Shown here piece after piece: positions 56,894-64,000 of a stretch of DNA of 64,000 bases (positions are counted from its first letter, which is position 1; each line of letters starts with the position of its first letter). The DNA is taken from assembly GCA_028564705.1 (NCBI GenBank), contig JAPXFQ010000344.1, forward strand, positions 811,001-875,000, read 5' to 3'. The notes below the pieces were generated by a model. That model saw only the letters and a list, made by a program, of their open reading frames with translations, made no database searches and had not been told where the DNA came from. Origin of the DNA: Apricaphanius iberus (Eukaryota > Chordata > Actinopteri > Cyprinodontiformes > Aphaniidae). The position numbers were made by a program, and so were the translations under genes.

Positions 56894-57815
56894 TCATCCT
56901 TGCACAGTTACAATGCTGCCATAATGCTGGCCGGGTTCACTGTCTGGATGTCCCATGTCATTGTAGTACTTCCTCCACACCCGTTGGGCTCCTTTCTTTG
57001 GAATCAGTACTTTACAAACTTGGAGGTTGAGACCAGTGCCCTTTATCAACCTCCCAATCACACCATTTTTAATCAAAATGTTCTCCTACTCTCTCCACAA
57101 CTATATATTAAGTGACGAAGCATCACAGACCTTTGCGCTTTGCGCACTTCTGCTCGTTCTACAAACCTACCTGATCAAGGTCTGGATCTCTGGCCTGATA
57201 TTCTACCTACTTCTCACTGGGGTCCATAATGACCTGGTCCACTTGAACCATCTTGCTCCCATCATTCTGGCATCAGTGTGCAGCTTAAAAGGGTGGCGAA
57301 CAAACCTTTGCTCATTTGAGCGACATATCAAGTATAAAGGGAATAAAGTGACCATTCATTTAAACAATAACATCAGGGCACTCACCAAACAAGACAGGCT
57401 TGAACTGGGTCACTGTTGGAGTTGTGAGCTCGTCTTTAAAAATCTTTTGGCCTGGATCGTCTTTTTAAGTAGTAGTGGTTTATATGTCCAGCTGCTCTAC
57501 ATTTGCGTCATTTGGCCTGGCTTGAGAATCTGACCAGTAGTTTGGTACAACCAAGTCTATTCACTCTCACCTAATTCGAGCGGTGTGTGGTGGAGCTGTG
57601 AAACAGTCTTTGGAGCAGAAGAGGTTTCCCACATGGTAAAATGTGAGCTCATCTCTTCCAAGAGGTTAACTAAGACAACCTTCATCTGCTCGGTAAGTCC
57701 TTTCTTTATATCCTTCTTCAGCTCAGCCTGGAACCTGGCATGCATCTGGGTTGTTGGCTCATCTATTGCTGTGGTGGCTGTGCTCTTTGGAGCCATTGGA
57801 CTGAGTCTCTGAGGA
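56894..57815 (-). pseudogene. Ty3/gypsy-like LTR retrotransposon remnant
   Basis: Read on the minus strand, a gag-like frame starts at an ATG at about 57800 (MAPKSTATTAIDEP, then KKGLTEQMKVVLVNLLEEM) and ends at 57557. About 190 bases on, GECPDVIV, a stop, and MNGHFIPFILDM resemble the start of a retropepsin, where the family has LLDTGA; the catalytic aspartate is kept but the TGA part is lost. At the far end VLIPKKGAQRVWRKYYNDMG with HPD follows the start of a gypsy-type integrase (before its HHCC finger). Most of pol is missing, several stops are present, and no LTR is seen. The call rests on short motifs only. Confidence 0.5.
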
Positions 57816-57865
57816 AAAAATGCTTCCCAAACCAAAGTGCTTTTAAAGATTAAAATGACCCAACA

Positions 57866-58075
57866 TAAACCTAAGGAAACGCCATCATAGGAGCCATCTG
57901 CATTGGAGCAGCAGATCAGCAGAAGCAGCCAAGGCACTGATACAGGGCGCCCTGTGGAGGTAAGACTGAGAACCCCACCTCCACCCACGCTCTACCTGAG
58001 CACACAGGCAGCCACACCCGAGGCAATGGGCTCCCACAGAGGAAACGCTGGGAAGAAGATTAAAATAACAATTTA
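57866..58075 (-). repeat. LINE 3' tail, same family as the insert in the translin copy
   Basis: GGAAACGCCATCATAGGAGC, CATCTGCATTGGAGCAGCAG, CCCCACCTCCACCCACGCTC and GAGGAAACGCTGGGAAGAAG match 5450-5665 block by block. The part closer to the LINE's 3' end is missing. Confidence 0.8.
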
Positions 58076-58616
58076 AACTATTAAAATAAACGTTACATTT
58101 TTGCTTCTTGGGTGCTGAAAGACTTAAAATGGTCGCTACTTGCATCAATAGTAGTACCTGTGGTGGAAACATGGTTATTTCGCAAAATACACCAGTAAGA
58201 GTGGATCTAAAATTGATGTAGAGCCTTCAACCCTAAACAAATGTGGTGTTTACATATGGAAACAACATACAATGTTATTAAGAGGTACAGAGGTTTCTCG
58301 CTATAACGCTGTTCACCCTTCACGGCCTCATTGTTTTGTGGATTTTTTACTTATAGTACAATTTTACAATGTCCTATCGTGCATTGTGTTCTGCGTCTTG
58401 ATTGATTGGAGGCAATTGTCAATCTCCTCCGTGTCGTGTCGCCTGTGCTTGCCAAATTGCCAAATTTATCATGTCCGGTTATAAGAATCTTCTCGTCCAA
58501 AAGAAAAAAACAGCGCAAACAACCACCAATCACTTTGTTCCTCACTCAGAAAGAGACAACTTCACCAAGACCTTCAGTGGAAAAAGATACACCTGAGTAC
58601 CGCACAGAAACCACAT
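58076..58616. other. Unassigned interval
   Basis: No gene recognised. A GTGTTCTGCGTCTTGATTGA stretch near 58387 and overlapping short frames at 58272-58618 show no family features; part may be degraded 5' sequence of the LINE that follows. Confidence 0.4.
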
Positions 58617-59780
58617 AATATAGATACTTTTAGACCAGTCGCCCTGACATCTGTGGTCATGAAATCCTTTGAGCGACTGGTGCTGTCCCACCTGAAGGAA
58701 ATCATGGATCCCCTGCTAGACCCCCTGCAGTTCGCCTATGGAGCAAACAGGTCAGTGGATGATGCAGTCAACATGGCTCTCCACTACATCCTGCACCATC
58801 TAGACTCTGCAGGTACCTACGCTCGGGTCCTGTTTGTGGACTTCAGCTCTGCATTCAACATCATCGTCCCAGAGCTCCTCCACCAAAAACTGTCCCAGCT
58901 CACCGTGCCTCCCTCCACCTGCCAGTGGATTACCAGTTTCCTGACTGACAGGAGGCAGCAGGTGAAACTGGGTAACTTCATATCCAGCACCCGGTCCCTC
59001 AGCATCGGCGCCCCCCAGGGATGTGTTCTCTCCCCACTGCTTTTCTCCCTTTACACCACTGATTGCACGTCAAGAGACCCTTCTGTGAAACTCCTGAAGT
59101 TTGCAGATGACACCACCGTCATTGGACTCATCCGTGACCGCGACGAGTCTGCATACAGAAGGGAGGTGGAACAGCTGGTCCTCTGGTGCAGTCAGAACCA
59201 CCTGGAGCTAAACCCACTCAAAACTGTGGAGATGACAGTCGACTTCAGGAAGAGACCCCCATCAACATCTCCTCTCATAATCACCAACAGGCCAGTCCCC
59301 ACAGTGGAGTCTTTCAGGTTCCTAGGATCCACCATCACACGGGACCTGAAGTGGACCTCCCACATTGACTCTATAAGGAAGAAGGCCCAGCAAAGGCTGT
59401 ACTTTCTGCGTCAGCTCAGAAAGTTCAACCTGCCTCAGGAACTGCTGACCATATTCTACACAGCAATAGTCCAGTCTGTCCTGACCTCATCCATCTCTGT
59501 CTGGTTCGGATCCGCCACCAGGCAAGACAAGGACAGACTGCAGAGAACAGTAAGGTCCTAAGAGAGGATCATAGGTACTGATCTTCCCTCCATTGAGGAC
59601 CTTTTCCGGGCCAGGGTCAGGAAGCGGGCCAGAAAAATCACCACTGACCCCTCACACCCTGGCCACAATCTGTTTAGGCTCCTCCCCTCAGGCCGGCGTT
59701 ACAGAGCGCTGTACGCCAAAACCACCCGACACAAGAACAGTTTCTTCCCCCAGGCTGTCGCTCTGGTGAACTCTGAATAG
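58617..59780 (+). pseudogene. Rex1/Babar-like LINE reverse transcriptase, one nonsense change
   Basis: One frame runs from about 58617 to a terminal TAG at 59778-59780, interrupted only by TAA at 59559-59561. In order: FRPVALTSVVMKSFERLVL, DPLQFAYGANRSVDDAV, VLFVDFSSAFNIIVPELL (first catalytic aspartate), IGAPQGCVLSPLLFSLYT, LLKFADDTTVIGLI (active-site pair), LVLWCSQNHLELNPLKTVEM, TVDFRKRPP, FRFLGSTITRDLKW, LYFLRQLRKFNLPQELL, then the stop, then ERIIGTDLPSIEDLF, ITTDPSHPGHNLFRLLPSG and TTRHKNSFFPQAVALVNSE. The endonuclease and the first RT block are lacking (5' truncation). With a single in-frame lesion this is among the youngest-looking insertions here. Confidence 0.9.
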
Positions 59781-60019
59781 TCACAGAGTCTGAGTCCATT
59801 CCCATGAACAATAAACTAAAACTCTGCACTGCTGTATATACTTACTGTACAATAACCCTGGTTTGGTGTATATATTATCCTTTATTGTTTATTTGTATTT
59901 ATTTTTTTTTCCGTTTTTTAATTTCACTTGAAGTTCTGTACTGGAGAGAAAAGTTGCCGGAGTCAAATTCCTTGTATGTGTCATACTTGGCCATTAAAGC
60001 TGATTCTGATTCTGATTTT
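59781..60019 (+). repeat. 3' UTR and tail of the Rex1-like LINE
   Basis: After the ORF2 stop come TCCTTGTATGTGTCATACTTGG-type sequence in two blocks, GGCCATTAAAGCTGATTCTG and ATTCTGATTTT, a terminal repeat of the (TTCTGA)n kind that ends the element. A T-rich tract at 59893-59925 lies in the middle. Confidence 0.8.
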
Positions 60020-61890
60020 AAAATCTACAAGGGTTTGAACTTTGAGTGTATTAAAACTAGTGAGAACTGTGAATAAATGTTAATGTATGTCTGAGAAAGT
60101 GTATAGAGTGTGTGGTGAGGGGTTTTACAGCCTTAAAACACATATCATAATTGTAAAAAAAATAAAGATGACTACTTCATGGATTTCGCCTGTGGCGGGT
60201 TATTTTTTAGAACATAACCTCCACAGTAAATGCGGAACCACTGTACTAGCAACAACAGCTGCCTGGGTATCACCATATTGACATCCCTGCTTATCAAAAA
60301 TATCTGACGCAAGATGGGTATAAACATTTTAAATTTGGAAACAAATGTTTACACATTTATATTGCACATTATTCTGACATTTATTGAATATAAGTAATTC
60401 TGTTAATAATAACTGAACCAAAAAAAACAAGGTTAAAATAAAAAATGAGATAACATTTTTGAGTTACATATCTTCAAAAAAAATTTTAATCATTCATTAA
60501 TTCATTCAACATTTTCTGTAATGTACCTAATGTGTCAGAAACTCTTTATTTGTATTAATTTGCATAACATTTAATCCAAATGTAAAGCTAACTTTACTAT
60601 AAATGTGGTCTGTATGTTTGTTTATTAACATCATTTTGCTTGGCATCGTCACACTCTATTTCATGAGAATGCTACAGTTTCTATTGTCATTTTTCATGGT
60701 GAAAGTGTTTCAGGGTCATAGGATAGAGTTGCATGTCAGCATATGCCAAAGCTGTCCACAGGAAGCCTGTAATTTAAGGGCTGTTTGTACAAACCACACT
60801 TGACTTGAGTATTGCATTTTATTCACAGGAAAATAAGCACAAAAATGTGAGCAAGTATTTTTAGACAGTAAAAAGCAGTCCAAACCATTTTTTTAAACAC
60901 TCTGAGACATGCTGCAGCGTGCATGCATAGACAAGGTCAAATAAAAAGAGCATCCATTAATCCATTGTTTTTCAAATGTTGCGTTTCAGGCCTCTATGAA
61001 TTACACAGTGGGATACAGTCACATAGTGCTGGTTTATTCATTCTAAATTATCATAATCTCATTGTAGTTTGTTATGTTGGGCAATAAAATGAGGGATATT
61101 TGTGAAAATATACCAGAATGTAAAATCAAAGATGCATCTTTCTTCCACTTGTGGTCTGGGAAATGGAGAAGATCAGTAGTCAGAAATGCTTCAGTTACAT
61201 GACAGTTGCTTAAAATGAAGACGGTGGTTTTGGCAGCAAAAACAATTATTTACATATCTTGTGGGGAAAGTAAAAAACCCCACTCTTTCTAGGACATTGA
61301 CACTGTTAGATTTTTATAAGCATCAAGACAGGCTTTGTGTTGCAACACAAAGTTTGACTGATTACTTCCAAATTTGTGTCGTCATTGCAGTGCAAGTATA
61401 CCATTCGATACCACAGGTACTCTCCACTTGGCTAGGGGTAACAATAACCAGTTGACAAGCAAGCCAAAAATAATAATCTGCTCACTGCAACAACATTTTT
61501 CTTTAGCCTCTTTCATTTTGGTACATCGTCAAATTTGTTCTAAATTTTTCCAGAGATTGTTATGGCTTATGGACATCCAAAAATACTTTGATTCGATTTT
61601 TTTCTATGTAATTGTTGGTTAGTTCAGATAATTTGATGTTATGCAAGTACTTACAAAAGAAATAGCAGGGGAAAGCAGGTAATGAAATAATGTAATGATG
61701 CAATTCATCAAAGTTCTCAGTAAACATTAAAAATCGTGGACTCACATTGCACCTTCATAGCTGAGAAACTTCATGCCTACAAACAGAAGCCATGGTTCCC
61801 TTGCTATGCATGTTCTAGCCAATAAATTTTACTAGGGAATCAACAAAGTCACTATTTATTTAAATACATGCATGCCATTTTTTAACTTGG
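60020..61890. other. Unassigned AT-rich interval
   Basis: No gene or confident repeat is seen. A 90-base stretch near 60080-60250 may be a further degraded repeat. Confidence 0.4.
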
Positions 61891-61891
61891 C

Positions 61892-61946
<55 letters not shown>
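61891..61946. repeat. (AAT)n microsatellite
   Basis: About 18 uninterrupted AAT/ATA units. Confidence 0.97.
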
Positions 61947-61948
<2 letters not shown>

Positions 61949-62675
61949 TATAAAGCAAATACCTGATGTCCAGAAACTGCTTAAAAGTAGGAAAAAAATA
62001 TTAATTCAGAATATATATTTTTTTCAGTGAACCCAAAGTTTATTATTGTGCATGTGGCATGGGTATTAAGATGTTAAACTGTGGTTCTGATAACCCAATG
62101 TCACAAAATACAAATCTGTGCACAAATCTGGAGGAATTTTTGCCAAATTGCAGAATTCCTAAAGAATTATTAACACAGCCCCAGGATGCAAATGTTATTC
62201 CTATAACCGCAGACATATAATAATAGTTATTTGGTTTTATAATGTTTCATGAATGTACCAAAATAAAAAAAGGGACGGTCAATTTCTAGCTAAGGGCATC
62301 AAATCACATTTATATCCTATTGTAGTTTGGTCTGCATTATTTAGGTTGTAAGGCTATGAATAACACAGAGAAGAATGCGAAGAAAAATGTTTTTTCATGT
62401 TCCGCGATACTGGTTTTAAGGATTTTGCTTTTATGCTTTTCAAGGACTCAAAATAAGTACAAAAACACCAAAAGGAAACCCTCTAGGCGTTAAAAGCAAC
62501 ACTTAATTGGTTAGTATATATTGCATACTGTTGTTTAATTGTTAAACAAAATTCAGTTGATTATAACTTAATATAATTAATCTTTTTTTTTAAGGTATGG
62601 ACAACTTTTTAAAACATCGAGTGCAACAGTAGTGATTCACTAGAAAATTTCAGGAAATTTAGAGAAGGGACGGCC
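61947..62675. other. Unassigned interval
   Basis: AT-rich, without gene or confident repeat. Confidence 0.4.
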
Positions 62676-63100
62676 ACGGTGTGCATGCTAATGCTAACTA
62701 GCATGCTAATGCTAATGTTAGCTAACATGTTGGCATTACTATAAACCCATTCAGTACCAAAATATAGTCAAAAAGCTAAAATTAGCTAAAATGCTAACAA
62801 CAGCTAGCATGCTAATGCTAACTAGCATGCTAATGCTAGCTAACATGTTGGCAATACTATAAACCCATTCAGTAAAAAAATATAGTCAAAAAGCTAAAAT
62901 TAGCTAAAATGCTAACAACAGCTAGCATGCTAATGCTAACTATCATGCTAATGCTAGCTAACATGTTGGCATTACTATAATCCCATTCAGTACAAAAATA
63001 TAGTCAAAAAGCTAAAATTAGCTAAAATGCTAACAACAGCTAGCATGATAATGCTAACTAGCATGCTAATGCTAGCTAACATGTTGTCATTAGTATTAGT
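62676..63100. repeat. Tandem array, period 118
   Basis: AACATGTTGG-type landmarks fall at about 62725, 62843, 62961 and 63079, a constant 118-base step. Each unit has CTATAAACCCATTCAGTA, ATATAGTCAAAAAGCTAAAA, TTAGCTAAAATGCTAACAAC and then AGCTAGCATGCTAATGCTAA with CTAGCATGCTAATGCTAGC, itself an internal duplication of a GCTAGCATGCTAAT-like word. About 3.5 units; units differ by a few substitutions only. Confidence 0.95.
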
Positions 63101-63209
63101 AGGATTAGTATGAAAATATACTGGAAAAGCTGAAATCAACTAAAATGCATACAAGTGCAATGTAGTACTGTGTATAACATAGGGATTTTGGTTCCAGCTT
63201 TCAAACAAG

Positions 63210-63540
63210 AAAAAAAAAAAAAATTGCTCCCGCTGGGATTTGAACCCACTACCTCTTGCATTGTATTCCTGTTCCTTCACAGTTACACTACAACATCAGT
63301 TATACAGCATTGAGTTTTAGGCCATATGATCTGTTGTCTCGTCTCCCAGTTCAGCTTTCAGCAAAGAAAAATTATTTGCTGCTCGCTCCTGGATTCAAAC
63401 CCAGTACCTCTGGGATGCCAACCCTCCTTCTTAACCACTACACCATCACAGACATATATACAACATTGAGTTTTAGGCCATATGATCTGTTGTCTCCTCT
63501 CCAAGTTCAGAGTGTTAAACAGCTGCGAACGAACCTTTCC
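63210..63540 (-). repeat. Two tandem tRNA-like repeat units, period about 155
   Basis: The plus strand has GGGATTTGAACCCACTACC at 63235 and GGATTCAAACCCAGTACCTC at 63391, complements of a pol III B box. Upstream on the minus strand of the second unit is TGTAGTGGTTAAGAAGGAGG, an A-box-like start. GCATTGAGTTTTAGGCCATA and TGATCTGTTGTCTC follow each unit. The spacing and acceptor-like pairing suggest tRNA-derived SINE heads duplicated in tandem, not working tRNA genes. Confidence 0.65.
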
Positions 63541-64000
63541 CATTCGAAAACTATAGCAGCTATCGGTAAAATTCTTGGAGTGTTAGCGAGATTTATCCTT
63601 TGTGTTCAATTATTTCAAAGCACAACTCTCTATCTTATTCATAGATTAAATGGTATAGGCAGACAGGGGGACTGAGAAAGACAGAGACATGGTCAGAAAG
63701 ACAAAGACAGATGGACTGACACATGGACTTGTTTGTAGTACTTCTCTCTATAGTACTGCATAGCATAACCTGTGTTTGAGTGGGTATAATAGGCCTTCAA
63801 TGTATATAGACTGTGGAATGAACTTTAGTGAACTCTGATCAAAGGTGCTCCGTTTCCCCAGCAACAAGTGTGAGTGAAAATTGCAGCAGGTGCAGACACT
63901 TGATGATTAAGAGCTTCAATTTTAAGAAAAAAGTCCAAAAAGTGCGCCGAACAAATCGTTCCCATTCGAAAACCGTACAAGGTATCGGAAAAATTCTTGA
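63524..64000 (+). repeat. Direct repeat running off the right edge
   Basis: A block at 63531-63578 (TTTCCCATTCGAAAACTATA, then TATCGGTAAAATTCTTGG) recurs at 63956-64000 (GTTCCCATTCGAAAACCGTA, then TATCGGAAAAATTCTTGA), about 420 bases on. The second copy is cut by the window end, so a larger tandem unit may continue outside. Confidence 0.7.

Noticed and set aside
57027..57533. A 168-codon plus-strand frame that looks hydrophobic, like a membrane protein
   Set aside because: It is the complement of a gypsy-like remnant read on the minus strand, whose gag, protease and integrase-like motifs are in the expected order. The hydrophobic look arises from antisense translation.
62676..63100. A CRISPR-like array
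   Set aside because: The whole 118-base unit repeats, with no unique spacers, in a vertebrate genome. It is a tandem minisatellite.
63235..63410. Functional tRNA genes
   Set aside because: The B boxes are good but cloverleaf pairing and an intact acceptor stem are not evident, and the units are tandem repeats like SINE heads.

Overview
The window reads as a stretch of teleost fish nuclear genome, AT-rich and built very largely of transposable-element remains. The lineage call rests on the mix of repeats: L2-type LINE tails ending in AATTGAATT-like repeats, Rex1/Babar-like LINE reverse transcriptases, RTE-type LINE debris, the common fish tRNA-derived SINE with an ATGGATGG-type end, and Tc1/mariner, hAT and PIF/Harbinger DNA transposons. 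I find no intact host protein-coding gene. The one recognisable host-derived coding sequence is an intronless translin (tsn) retrocopy, and it is broken.

Layout. 1-4.1 kb: a CpG-rich, LTR-like stretch, a minus-strand LINE fragment (endonuclease plus reverse transcriptase), then a plus-strand L2-type LINE end whose 3' UTR carries an antisense piece of 28S rRNA (about 3072-3464). 4.7-7.1 kb: the translin retrocopy, with 12-bp target-site duplications, an AATAAA signal and a poly(A) tract, split by an 832-bp LINE end. 8.7-10.8 kb: a decayed Tc1-like element with a hAT-like end and a tRNA-like SINE head inside it. 12.6-13.4 kb: a LINE C-terminus. 14.3-16.9 kb: a nested pair, in which a well-preserved Tc1-like transposon with 281-bp inverted repeats sits within the left inverted repeat of an older, unclassified long-TIR element. 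16.9-27.4 kb: RTE, hAT, SINE, two Harbinger copies (one with 3-bp TTA duplications and transposase remnants) and LINE fragments.

27-35.4 kb: a decayed fish repeat, a SINE, a Rex1-like LINE with a 308-codon open RT frame, an L2 tail, a 1.3-kb hAT-type element with a 7/8-matching 8-bp duplication, and a GC-rich minisatellite. 35.4-49.9 kb is mostly unassigned AT-rich DNA with a SINE, a LINE tail and a 650-bp element with near-matching inverted ends. 49.9-60 kb: LINE tails, a 709-bp hAT-type MITE, a GC-rich patch ending in a perfect histone mRNA 3' stem-loop, a Harbinger MADF-protein fragment, a Ty3/gypsy-like remnant, and a well-preserved Rex1-like LINE with one in-frame stop. 60-64 kb: microsatellites, a 118-bp-period tandem array and tandem tRNA-like repeats.

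The genes do not form a pathway. The history is one of layered insertion: retrocopy before LINE, outer TIR element before Tc1, Tc1 remnant before hAT. The items I rate highest are the 28S fragment in a LINE tail, the orphan histone stem-loop beside unexplained GC-rich DNA, the nested transposon pair, and the translin retrocopy. All family names are from reading motifs; no database search was run.
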